Source: Eubacteriales bacterium (GTDB taxonomy: Bacteria; Bacillota; Clostridia; Oscillospirales; CAG-382). From it: a DNA stretch of 10,125 nucleotides. Below, in pieces: positions 1 through 7,400 of this stretch (position 1 is its first letter; each line of letters opens with the position of its first letter). The notes under the pieces are model-generated. The model saw only the letters and a program-made list of their open reading frames with translations, had not been told where the DNA came from and did not search any database. The stretch covers positions 1 through 10,125 of the forward strand of contig JAQVQF010000069.1 of the NCBI GenBank assembly GCA_028701715.1, read 5' to 3'. A program made the translations under genes and the position numbers.

Positions 1-39
1 AATCTGCGATTTTTCAAAGTAGGACAAGGGCATGGGTAA
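1..39 (+). pseudogene. GNAT acetyltransferase, 5' fragment before an apparent frameshift
   Basis: Read in frame 1 from the window edge, this stretch gives NLRFFKVGQGHG and then a TAA at 37-39. The last residues look like the start of the acetyl-CoA pyrophosphate-binding loop of GNAT enzymes (Q/R-x-x-G-x-G/A). The continuation of that loop (GKKLLSMLIAAL) is found one frame over, in the next entry. Removing one G from the GGG at 34-36 would join the two parts as GQGHGKKLL. The rest of the gene lies to the left of the window. A natural pseudogene and a one-base sequence or assembly error fit equally well. Confidence 0.55.
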
Positions 40-262
40 AAAGCTGCTGAGTATGCTTATAGCCGCGCTGTTTAATAAACAGGGTTATGAAAAAATCATA
101 CTGGACACCAATGTCAACAATAAACGCGCGCAGCACGTTTACGAACAGTTGGGATTTATAAAGCTGCGGGTAAACGAAAATTCCCGGAAAAACCAGCTCG
201 GCGAGCTGCAGTCGTCGATCGATTATGAACTGAGCCGTGAAAGCTTCAAGGATTTTTCATAG
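32..262 (+). CDS. GNAT-family N-acetyltransferase, C-terminal part (probably frameshifted)
   Basis: This frame encodes the C-terminal half of a GCN5-related N-acetyltransferase. GNAT enzymes move an acetyl group from acetyl-CoA to an amine; the substrate cannot be told here. Visible family marks are GKKLLSMLIAALFNKQGYEK (helix after the acetyl-CoA loop), then ILDTNVNNKRAQHVYEQLGF, where N..A...YE.LGF is the typical end of the fold. A complete GNAT protein has about 140-180 residues, so 76 residues starting at the ATG at 32 cannot make the whole domain. No good ribosome site precedes that ATG, and an in-frame TAG stands at 20-22. The missing N-terminal part is in frame 1 just upstream, so the ATG is probably not a true start. 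The gene is separated from the next operon by a terminator-like hairpin and a strong promoter, and seems unrelated to it. Confidence 0.6.
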   Translation: MGKKLLSMLIAALFNKQGYEKIILDTNVNNKRAQHVYEQLGFIKLRVNENSRKNQLGELQSSIDYELSRESFKDFS

Positions 263-315
263 TATATAACGAATTTTTCCATAAAATTATACGCGGACAG
301 TCATTTAAGCCGCGG

Positions 316-334
316 GGCTGCTTCAGCCTTCCTT
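316..334 (+). terminator. Weak intrinsic terminator after the GNAT gene
   Basis: GGCTG (316-320), loop CTT, CAGCC (324-328) form a 5-bp GC-rich hairpin followed by TTCCTTT. G-U pairs could lengthen the stem slightly. A second small hairpin, AGAAT-TATT-ATTCT at 336-349 followed by TTTTA, comes directly after. The pair fits the end of the GNAT transcript but is not strong. Confidence 0.45.
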
Positions 335-383
335 TAGAATTATTATTCTTTTATGCCAATGTTCATTTATATAAAAAATTCTC

Positions 384-412
384 TTGACAAAACAGTAAAA
401 ATTTGATATATT
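384..412 (+). promoter_or_regulatory. Sigma-A promoter of the riboswitch-controlled operon
   Basis: A perfect -35 hexamer TTGACA (384-389) is followed after exactly 17 bases by TATATT (407-412), one mismatch from the consensus -10. Transcription would start near 419-420, about ten bases before the aptamer begins, as expected for a leader riboswitch. It is the only strong promoter seen ahead of the operon. This suggests that transcription is constitutive and that control happens downstream, by attenuation. Confidence 0.85.
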
Positions 413-428
413 ATATTAGAATATACAA

Positions 429-550
429 TACGAAAAAGCAAAAATTCCGTGAGGAATTGACGCAAAGCTATAGGGGTTCAACTTGCAGAGGTGAAAGACT
501 CTCGTTTGGAGTGGTTTTCATGTCCTGCCGGCAGAGCCAGCCAGTTGCCG
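429..550 (+). promoter_or_regulatory. Class I cyclic-di-GMP riboswitch aptamer (GEMM-I type)
   Basis: The core marks of the c-di-GMP-I aptamer are present in order. GCAAA at 438-442 leads into a perfect 6-bp hairpin AATTCC/GGAATT (443-448 with 453-458) capped by a GNRA tetraloop, GTGA. The signature GACGCAAAGC (459-468) and TATAGGGG (469-476) follow, and the aptamer ends with AGCCAGTTGCC (539-549), the usual 3' element. The first G of GCAAA (438) sits where c-di-GMP-binding members carry G and cGAMP-binding variants carry A, so c-di-GMP is the likelier ligand. The middle is longer than usual: it holds an extra hairpin (TGAAA/TTTCA 492-496 with 516-520, ACTC/GAGT 498-501 with 509-512) and an enlarged last hairpin (CGGCAG 529-534 with GTTGCCG 544-550). 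Pairings were made by eye. The control target would be the six-gene operon from 758. Confidence 0.78.
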
Positions 551-586
551 TGGACAGAATAACATTTCTGTTTTACGGCGTTTTTT
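547..586 (+). terminator. Intrinsic terminator acting as riboswitch expression platform
   Basis: GCCGT (547-551) pairs with ACGGC (575-579), and the inner part ACAGAA (554-559) pairs with TTCTGT (566-571). Together they form a long stem followed by GTTTTTT (580-586). The left arm uses the same bases (547-550) that close the aptamer 3' end, so aptamer and terminator cannot both form fully. By the usual logic of such overlap, ligand binding would prevent termination and turn the operon on (inference). Confidence 0.82.
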
Positions 587-757
587 ATTCCCGGACGTAA
601 AACATATAAACATATAAATATAAACATATGATCATATCACTCGGCACGGATATAATTATACGTTAAGCGTTAGAGTTAAATAATAAATCAGATATCCGTT
701 AAACGATAGATAGATAATATATAATAAGAATTCATTGGCATAAGGATTATTATAAAT
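587..757 (+). other. AT-rich untranslated leader with short repeats
   Basis: No gene is seen between the terminator and the first operon gene. The stretch holds three copies of AAACATAT (600-607, 608-615, 622-629). The third overlaps a perfect 12-bp palindrome ATATGATCATAT (626-637). Further on are two similar segments, CGTTAAGCG (661-669) and CGTTAAACG (697-705). A TATAAT at 720-725 lacks a good -35 partner at the right distance and is not called a promoter. The ribosome site of the next gene (TAAGGA, 741-746) lies at the end. Confidence 0.5.
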
Positions 758-1657
758 ATGAAAAAGCAGCTGATTCTGACAGTTATATTTCTTTTAATTA
801 GTATATCGGTGCTGGGTGTAGCCTCGTATGCCTGGTTTTCAGCCAACGACAAAGTAACCGCTTCGGGTATGCAGGTATCCGTGGATGTACCCATTAATGT
901 AATGGCGTCGCTTGACGCGCCCGCAAGCGTCACATCGCTCGAGGGCTTCGCATCGTCTTTCAGCTTCGGCACTTTACAGACGGAAGACGATGAATTGCAT
1001 ATTTCCGAATATGATATGCTCGTTCCGGTCACAAGCGCGGACGGAATTCACTTTGCTTATCTCCCTTTCAGATATGTCGCTTCCAACGGCTGCCCGAAAG
1101 TGGGTACGACCCTTTCGGATTATCAGCTTATCGGCACGGCTTCGAATATAGGCTATTATATCGATATATCTCTGTATCTTACCACCACGAATTATTATAA
1201 TTTGAATTTATATGTAAAAAGCATAAACATAAGCGATCCTACCGGTAACAATACAATTACCGGAGCGGTACGCTGCGCGGTGCTGAAGAAGGTTTCGGAC
1301 TCGTATGACTGTATCGTTTATGCCAAGGATTCGGCTGCCGCGCCGCTTGCTTCGGCTGACGATATATATTATCCGCTTATATCAGACGGTGCCGTGCTGT
1401 CGGAATCGATATCGGACACTCCCGGATATGAGAGCGAATATTACATATCGCATCCGCTTGAGGATAATCCTTATATACCGTCCGAATCGAATACAATTAC
1501 GGTAAGAGCCTGCGAAAAGGTCGGCGGCATTATCACCTATTATACCACCGAGGTGCGTCTGCGTATATGGGTGGAGGGCACCGACAGCAGTGCGGTTTTC
1601 GCAAACGCGGGATCTTATTTCGCGGTTTCGGTGGAAATAGCCGTAAACGAAGACTGA
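758..1657 (+). CDS. SipW-cognate secreted protein (TasA/camelysin-like), first operon gene
   Basis: This 299-residue protein begins with a signal sequence of the SipW-cognate class. It has MKKQ, a hydrophobic core at about 4-22, then ASYAWFSAND at 22-31 with probable cleavage after Ala25, and a VTASGMQVSV strand. In Bacillus, proteins of this kind (TasA, TapA) are cut by the dedicated peptidase SipW and build extracellular fibres. A second family mark is near the C-terminus, LRIWVEGTD at 268-276. The body is rich in Ser, Thr, Tyr and Asp and looks like all beta. There is no LPXTG motif, C-terminal membrane segment or catalytic motif. The start ATG follows TAAGGA by 11 bases. It is the first gene after the c-di-GMP switch and lies 28 bp before the next gene. 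The exact role (fibre subunit, cap or adaptor) cannot be told. Confidence 0.82.
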   Translation: MKKQLILTVIFLLISISVLGVASYAWFSANDKVTASGMQVSVDVPINVMASLDAPASVTSLEGFASSFSFGTLQTEDDELHISEYDMLVPVTSADGIHFAYLPFRYVASNGCPKVGTTLSDYQLIGTASNIGYYIDISLYLTTTNYYNLNLYVKSINISDPTGNNTITGAVRCAVLKKVSDSYDCIVYAKDSAAAPLASADDIYYPLISDGAVLSESISDTPGYESEYYISHPLEDNPYIPSESNTITVRACEKVGGIITYYTTEVRLRIWVEGTDSSAVFANAGSYFAVSVEIAVNED

Positions 1658-1685
1658 CCGACAGACAGGAGCGAAAGCGTTAAGG

Positions 1686-2189
1686 GTGAAAAAATTGAAA
1701 AAAGCGTCAATAATCATATTAAATACGTTTTCTGTGCTGCTTGTCCTTATCGCCGTGGCGGTATCGGTGTTTATATTTGCCACCGATAACCGTTATTCGG
1801 AGCCGATATTCGGCGATACCATGCTGCTTACCGTACATGAGGATGACGGAATTGATAATATAAAAGCCGGCTCGCTTGCCATTATTGATATGACTTTAAA
1901 ATCGGAAAGCGAATATTACGCTTCATTTCTCGGAAACGGCACAAAAATCACACGCGATAAGACGGCATGCATAGGAACGGTTAAAGGATATATTCCGTAT
2001 TTAGGCGGTATTATTGATTTTTTCAGGAATCCGCTCGGCTTTTTCCTTTGCATTGTGCTTCCTCTGACAGCTGTTGTTATCCGCTATATCATTAAAATAG
2101 TTTTGTTAACCAAGGGATACGGGGAAAAGAAAACAAACAGGAAAGATAAATCCGACGATATTTCCCTGCCGAAAGGCGGAAGCGTATGA
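1686..2189 (+). CDS. Signal-peptidase-I-like membrane protein, predicted inactive
   Basis: This 167-residue protein has the frame of a SipW-type signal peptidase: an N-terminal membrane anchor (about 8-32), a short outer domain, GTVKGYIPYLGGIIDFF (97-113) and a second membrane segment (about 117-141), then a lysine-rich tail. In active relatives GSMEP carries the catalytic serine, HR[IV] the histidine and T[RK]GDAN..D the aspartates. Here the first site reads FGDTM (42-46). The stretch with HRI and GDAN is missing, only ITRDKTA (88-94) remaining before the GTVKGYIP block. It therefore probably cannot cleave and may hold or guide a substrate (inference). Nothing suggests a frameshift, and the length and membrane parts are intact. 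The start is GTG at 1686 (CAGGAG 1666-1671, rather far), with TTG at 1695 behind AAGGG as an alternative. It overlaps the next gene by 4 bp (ATGA), so the two are probably translationally coupled. Confidence 0.72.
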   Translation: MKKLKKASIIILNTFSVLLVLIAVAVSVFIFATDNRYSEPIFGDTMLLTVHEDDGIDNIKAGSLAIIDMTLKSESEYYASFLGNGTKITRDKTACIGTVKGYIPYLGGIIDFFRNPLGFFLCIVLPLTAVVIRYIIKIVLLTKGYGEKKTNRKDKSDDISLPKGGSV

Positions 2190-2962
2190 CACGGAAAAAA
2201 TATTCACCCGTAAAAAGCTTTATTTATCTTTTGATATTAACGGTTGTCCTTGCTTTTTCGCTTTATAATCTTTTTTCAGAAAACGCAAGGTCCTGGTTTG
2301 CAAGCAATAAGAGCATTTATGTAAATCCTTTGTACGGAAGGGTGCTGACATCGGGCGCGGGACGAAATCTCACTTCGTTTAAAAATAACGATCCGAGCAA
2401 TTTGAATTTTGTTATCGTGGACGAATCCGGGGACGAAACCGCCAGCATAAGGATGGTGCCGGGGGATATAGTGCATTTCGTTTTTCTTGTGTCTCTACCC
2501 GACCCGTCGCTTTTCGACAACTCAAACCTTATACTAAACGGTATATACGGCGACAATATGCTGCGGGAAATATGCACCATCGGAGCGAATACAATTCAGG
2601 TTTCACCCGTGACAGTCACGGTTGACGACACGGCAGAGCTTCCCGTGTACAGTTACGAGCATTCCGGGACCTGGCAGACGCTTACCAACGCTGTCATGGA
2701 GTCGCTCGGTTCGGAAGGAAACGAGCTGGCAATACCGTTGGGCGAATGTAATGTGACCGGTACGATTGCCGAGGCGGGCGCATATGCCGGATCATATCTG
2801 TTCCTTGTCGACGTGCCGGCGCTCTATATCGACACCGGAGAAAACCAAAATTCTCAGAAATGTGAATACGAGGTCAATTCCGACGGCATGTGGATACCTG
2901 TCGAAGGACAGACAACGGGTGTTCTGATAATAGAAAGATGCATTATAACTCAAAACGATTGA
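2186..2962 (+). CDS. SipW-cognate-type exported protein, second
   Basis: This 258-residue protein has a basic start (MTRKKYSPVK) and one hydrophobic segment (about 11-30), then ENARSWFASNKSIYVN (32-47). This corresponds to the YAWFSAN-type block after the membrane segment in SipW-cognate proteins, but the A-x-A before the Trp is replaced by A-R-S. Cleavage at the usual place is therefore less certain and the protein may stay anchored. IRMVPGDIVHFVF (88-100) resembles the PGD...F strand often seen in TasA/camelysin-like folds. The remainder is beta-rich, with two cysteines in the last third, at CEYE and RCIIT, and no anchor at the C-terminus. The start overlaps the preceding pseudopeptidase gene by ATGA, which points to coupled synthesis and a possible physical partnership. 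The precise function is unknown. Confidence 0.72.
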   Translation: MTRKKYSPVKSFIYLLILTVVLAFSLYNLFSENARSWFASNKSIYVNPLYGRVLTSGAGRNLTSFKNNDPSNLNFVIVDESGDETASIRMVPGDIVHFVFLVSLPDPSLFDNSNLILNGIYGDNMLREICTIGANTIQVSPVTVTVDDTAELPVYSYEHSGTWQTLTNAVMESLGSEGNELAIPLGECNVTGTIAEAGAYAGSYLFLVDVPALYIDTGENQNSQKCEYEVNSDGMWIPVEGQTTGVLIIERCIITQND

Positions 2963-2992
2963 AATATTAAGTAAAGGGGAAGCGACAACGTT

Positions 2993-3751
2993 ATGAGCAA
3001 ATACGACATAAAAAAGCTTGCGTTCAGCGCGTTTACGGCTGTGTGTGCTCTTTTTGTCATGTCTTTGTCGGCATATGCCTGGTTCTTTTTCCCGCTTACC
3101 CAAAACACCTCCGTATATACGGACGGGGTGACCGATATAGAGGTCAAGGCGTATGTATATAATCGGCAAACGGAAGCTTTCGGCAGCGGCATAGAGGCTG
3201 CCGGAACCCCGGCAATAATTTCGCTTAATTATTACGATAACAACGGAAATGTAAACATTCCTTACTTTTTCCTTTGGGGCGGTGAATATACTTCCAACGA
3301 TATATACCAGACAATATATAAAATTGAAGTAACCTACGGCAACGAGGCCGAGGCTTACCCGGCAAAGCTTGGTTTTTACGGGAATTTTGAGTTCGATTTT
3401 CGTTGTATGGGAAACGATAACGAGGAGTATAATGTCAGATTCATGAAGCTGTCCTATTTTGTGCCCGATGACGAAACAGCCGGCGATTATCTTAATACAT
3501 CCCTTTATATTCCCTTCGGTGATACCGACTACACCGACGGAAGCAATGTCACATTAAGTACAATTCAAGGCAGCCCCGCGGAGTTTCAAACATATGTCAT
3601 GACCTTTTACCTTCTTTTTGAAACGGACATTTTATCGTTAAACGAAAAAGCTTATTTAATAGCGGAGGAATTCGGCCTGCTTGACGCCGATTATGCGATA
3701 AATATAAGCCTTTACTGCCGCACGCTTCCGGTTAATGAATATAATCCATGA
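2993..3751 (+). CDS. SipW-cognate secreted protein, third
   Basis: This 252-residue protein has a clear export signal: MSKYDIKK, a hydrophobic core (about 9-26), then SAYAWFFFP (26-34) with an A-Y-A site (27-29) suited to cleavage before Trp30. The SAYAWF block matches SYAWFS of the first operon gene, so both belong to the same signal class. The mature part is beta-rich and acidic, with many Tyr, Asn and Asp residues (for example NYYDNNGNVN at about 79-88), and no known catalytic motif or C-terminal anchor was seen. The ribosome site AAAGGGGAA (2973-2981) lies 11 bases before the ATG. The stop overlaps the start of the active peptidase gene by 4 bp, so substrate and processing enzyme are made together. 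A fibre subunit or accessory matrix protein is the likeliest role, by analogy only. Confidence 0.75.
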   Translation: MSKYDIKKLAFSAFTAVCALFVMSLSAYAWFFFPLTQNTSVYTDGVTDIEVKAYVYNRQTEAFGSGIEAAGTPAIISLNYYDNNGNVNIPYFFLWGGEYTSNDIYQTIYKIEVTYGNEAEAYPAKLGFYGNFEFDFRCMGNDNEEYNVRFMKLSYFVPDDETAGDYLNTSLYIPFGDTDYTDGSNVTLSTIQGSPAEFQTYVMTFYLLFETDILSLNEKAYLIAEEFGLLDADYAINISLYCRTLPVNEYNP

Positions 3752-4425
3752 CAGGGTGCGTCGGTGATATGAAAAAAAATACCGTATATGTTAAAGCTAT
3801 AAATTGCGCTCTCAGTCTAATTATAATAATCGCTTTGCTTGGCGTTATGTTTGCCATGTTTTTTAAATCCTCCGCGGCAAGCCTGAGCATTGGCGGATTG
3901 CGTTTATTCAAGATAATCACCGGCAGCATGGAACCCGTATATGCGGTCGGAGATTATGTGATTTCACGAAGCATTTCGCCCGATAAGCTCAAAGAAGGAG
4001 ACATTATAGCCTTTTTTTCCGAAAACGAGGATACAAAGGGCGAAATTATTATCCATCGTATTGTATCTGTCGGGGACAACGACACTTTTATCACACGCGG
4101 TGACGCCAATGCGACGGATGATACAAGCACGGTAAGCGGTAAAAATATAATCGGCGAGATTGTTTCTCACCTGACCTTTCTTAAATATGCGGACAGATTA
4201 TTTTCACGCATGTGGGCTTTCATAGTGTTTATTGCCGTTCCTTTGGTCGGTATGATTGTGAATGAAGCTGTCGGTTTGGTTAAAAAAGCAAAGCAAAGCC
4301 GAAATATATCGTCGGTAATTATAAAATACGGACTGGATCCCGAAGATGAGGAACTGCAAAAAATCGCAAGGCAATACGGCGAGGACGCCGTACGGGATAT
4401 AGCCGAATCCCAAAAACAGCCTTGA
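3748..4425 (+). CDS. sipW: Signal peptidase I, SipW-like (archaeal/ER type), intact
   Basis: This membrane serine protease (S26 family) removes signal peptides from exported proteins on the outer face of the membrane. All catalytic parts are seen: ITGSMEP with Ser60, IIHRIVSV with His103, and TRGDANATDD with Asp119 and Asp124/125. A histidine in place of the usual bacterial lysine marks the archaeal/ER type, to which Bacillus SipW belongs. Membrane segments lie at about 18-39 and 153-178. A 45-residue cytoplasmic tail follows, with an acidic, helix-like end (LDPEDEELQKIARQ). The ATG at 3748 overlaps the stop of the preceding substrate gene. An ATG at 3769, giving MKKNTVYVK, is a fair alternative start; neither has a strong ribosome site, which fits translational coupling. 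The operon's three SipW-cognate proteins are its obvious substrates; the giant protein downstream may be another. Confidence 0.9.
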   Translation: MTGCVGDMKKNTVYVKAINCALSLIIIIALLGVMFAMFFKSSAASLSIGGLRLFKIITGSMEPVYAVGDYVISRSISPDKLKEGDIIAFFSENEDTKGEIIIHRIVSVGDNDTFITRGDANATDDTSTVSGKNIIGEIVSHLTFLKYADRLFSRMWAFIVFIAVPLVGMIVNEAVGLVKKAKQSRNISSVIIKYGLDPEDEELQKIARQYGEDAVRDIAESQKQP

Positions 4426-4444
4426 AAGCACAATTTAACGTAAC

Positions 4445-4468
4445 GCTCCTCCGGAGCCCTTTAAGGAG
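4445..4468 (+). promoter_or_regulatory. Hairpin that may mask the ribosome site of the giant gene
   Basis: GCTCC (4445-4449), loop TCC, GGAGC (4453-4457) form a perfect 5-bp hairpin in the 52-bp gap after the peptidase gene. The same left arm, CTCCT (4446-4450), can instead pair with AGGAG (4464-4468), which is the Shine-Dalgarno site of the next gene. The two folds exclude each other. The short CCTTT after the hairpin is too weak a T-run for a clear terminator. A role in setting output of the giant gene is only inferred. Confidence 0.35.
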
Positions 4469-4477
4469 ATATATCGG

Positions 4478-7400
4478 ATGAAAATTGAAGGAAAAATTAA
4501 GTCAAAGCTGGTGTGTGTCGTTCTTGCGGCGCTTATATTAATCCCCATGCTCGTGCCGCTTGGTATGGCTTATTTTGAATATTTGGCAAAGCATGATGTG
4601 CTGATAAACGGAGACGGCAGTATAAATCAGAACGCTTTCGGCGTTTTAAACGGCGAGGAATACAGAGCTTCCGAATACGGTTACGGAACCACTCCCGAAA
4701 ATCCCTTCACCATAGACAACATCGACCATCTGTATAACCTTATCAAGCTGAATAACAGCGGTCGAATGATAAACGCTAAAATGAACGGCGAAGTTTATGA
4801 AAACCCCCAGTATTACTTTGTACTTAATTTTACCGGTCAAGATCTGCCTCAGGTATTAAATCTCAACGGTATTACCATCCCCTCCGTGGGCAACAATGAT
4901 TATCCCTTTATTGACCAATTTTCGGGTCTTTTATACGCTTACTGCTACAATGAGGATTCATATGTTTATCTGAGCGGGCTTATTGATACCGTAAATGTAG
5001 AGGTAAATTCCTCCACCGGAGAGGTTACCATCGACGGAGTGGTAACGGAGGTGCTAAATTCGGATGTACAAAGCGGTAAGTACATAAAAATTCCCGAAAG
5101 GTACATAGACTTTATGGATGAGGACGACGGCATTACAGACGGCAATAATATATATGTACCCGTCTCAAGTCTGAAGCCGATACACAACGTGATCGCCAAC
5201 GCGACGGTCAGCGTACCAGACGATCAGATAGATGTCGGCTTTTTCAACACAATCGCACGGGATACCGTCATGACGGCGAGCGGAAGCGTGGAAGTGGAAG
5301 CCTGCGTAAAGGATGTTATATTCTATAACCTTACCATTAACTGTGTCGAACAAGCCGAAAGCAGCGGCAGTGTTTGGACCGCTCTCAGCGCGGTTTGGGA
5401 TTCACTGTTCGGCAACCATAATTTTGAGGATACAAATACCTACGATCCCGTGAGCAACGTATATTATGAACGTCATATAGGGCTTTTCGCCGGGCATATA
5501 GACGGCGCGGCGGCAAATATCACGGTGGCTGGAGATTGCAGAATTCAAATTGACAGCACAAATGTCAATTATTATTCCGCTTATACTACGGTCGGTTTTA
5601 TCCATGAGGACGCGGTGATAGGCAATATTCCGTTTTCGGAAATGCTGACCTCCGGCGAAAACGTAAGCGATATAACCGGCTGCATGTTCGCGGATTCGAT
5701 ATACGCCGTCGCCGAAAGCGAAATCGGCGGTCTGACGCAATATGAGCTTACCGGAATTCCCGCGTCCGGGCTTTGGAAGGGCACGCAGCAAGCATCCGAC
5801 GGCAATTTGTATTTTACCTACGGCTCGTTCCATTTTATTTTATCGGACGAGAGCGATATGGTCGGAAAAATCTGGTCGGGCGAAAGCGAAATCAAGCTGT
5901 TAAACGAGGAAGGCTATACCGCCAAACGGTCGGTGCTTTATTGTAACGACGAATACCGTTATACCGATTCCCCTCAGACGGGCGGAAGCCTGATACCCGG
6001 CGCCGCGTCCGCCAATGAAACGCAGTATCAAGGAATGCATACCTTGATAGCCTCCGGCAGTACGCTGGATAAGGGTAAGTATATTATCACCGCAAAAATA
6101 CCCGTTGACGGCGGCTATGAATATTACGCATTGAAGATAATCGCCGAAATTGTTGACGAAAATCAATTGATATATTCCTTTGACAATTCGGTAAAATGCC
6201 AAGTGACCGACTACATTAACGACGAAACCGGGAATTTAAGCATTTATTCGAGCGCTCTTTGGCAAACGGCGGCGGATTCGCCTACACCCACCTTCCGTAA
6301 TACCCGTTTTGATACGCAATATTTTACCGTTTCGGTTGCTGACGGCGATGTTACGAAAGGGCTTACCGCGGTTTCGGCGGATGCCGAAAGCTTTAAATGC
6401 AATGTGTTGGAAAACAGTCTTACATATACTGTCACCGAAAATACCGAAAACGGTATCGTTTCCACCGATTATTATTTGAATTATAATACCGATAACGGCT
6501 TTTATTTCAGCAAATCCAAAAATACAATTATTGAAATTTACCGTTTATCCAACGGTTTCAGCATAGAGCTTGTGGACGACGCGGAGAAAATCACGGAAAA
6601 CGAAGATTATCTTATTGTCGGTAAAAGCGGCTCAACCTATTATCTGCTCGGAGAGGAAATTCTTGAGGAAGCAGGCTCCACGGTAGTCACCGCCACGGGT
6701 ACCTTCGGCGCTGATTACGTCTTTTCCGAAATGCCGAGCCTTTGGTCTCTACAGGAATATCAGAATTTCAGGCAGTATATCTGGTACGCCGGCACCGCAT
6801 CGTCTTCCGGCAGCACGGCTTCGGTAATATTCAACGAAAAAGTCGGCGGCGTGTATTACCTTGACATCTCCGAAGGTCAGCTGGATATGACCTCCGGCAC
6901 TCCTTCGTCCCCGTGGATTTATACTCAGGGGGCAAGCGGCGGCACTCTGGCCAACGGAGTCTATTACCTGAAGTTCGCTTATGCTTCCGCAACGGAAACG
7001 AATTTTTCTGTTGTCCCCACCGTTTCAACAATATATATATACAAAATAATTCCCCAGGACGACGACCCGAAATATACGACATACCGAGGCGCCAATCTGG
7101 TGACATCAGAAAGCTCCTCGGTAGAAAGCGGACAGTATGTCATCGCCTCAAATATAGGCACGCAGCAATCACCGTCATATGTCGCGCTTACTCTTGATGT
7201 AAACGGCAATATTTTAAGCACCGATGTGACCTCGTATATAACCGGCAGCGCCGAAATGGACCCTCCCACGGAGATATACGATCCGTACGGGAATTATAAA
7301 TGGGAGGTCGATACGACAAGCACAACGCCTGTTTTGCGCAATAAGGGTACGAGTACATTTCTTTCGGCCTCAGGCACAAATCTTTCCGCGTACGGCTCTG

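Noticed and set aside
403..600. A 65-codon open frame on the + strand
   Set aside because: It covers exactly the promoter -10, aptamer and terminator; its start lies before the predicted transcription start and its sequence looks like no protein. The RNA explanation is much better.
697..725. Possible second promoter before the first operon gene (TATAAT at 720-725)
   Set aside because: The -35 region at the right distance (CGTTAA or GTTAAA) fits poorly, and the DNA is so AT-rich that a TATAAT is expected by chance.
688..1032. A 114-codon open frame on the - strand over the first operon gene
   Set aside because: It is a shadow of the SipW-cognate gene; no ribosome site or protein family marks, and the + strand frame has a clear signal sequence.
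2792..3192. Overlapping - strand open frames across the junction of the second and third substrate genes
   Set aside because: They run against two well-supported + strand genes, including both signal regions, and read as random composition.
7031..7045. TATA-type simple repeat inside the giant gene
   Set aside because: It codes for an Ile-Tyr run (STIYIYK) in the frame and reflects preference for ATA and TAT codons, not a microsatellite of note.
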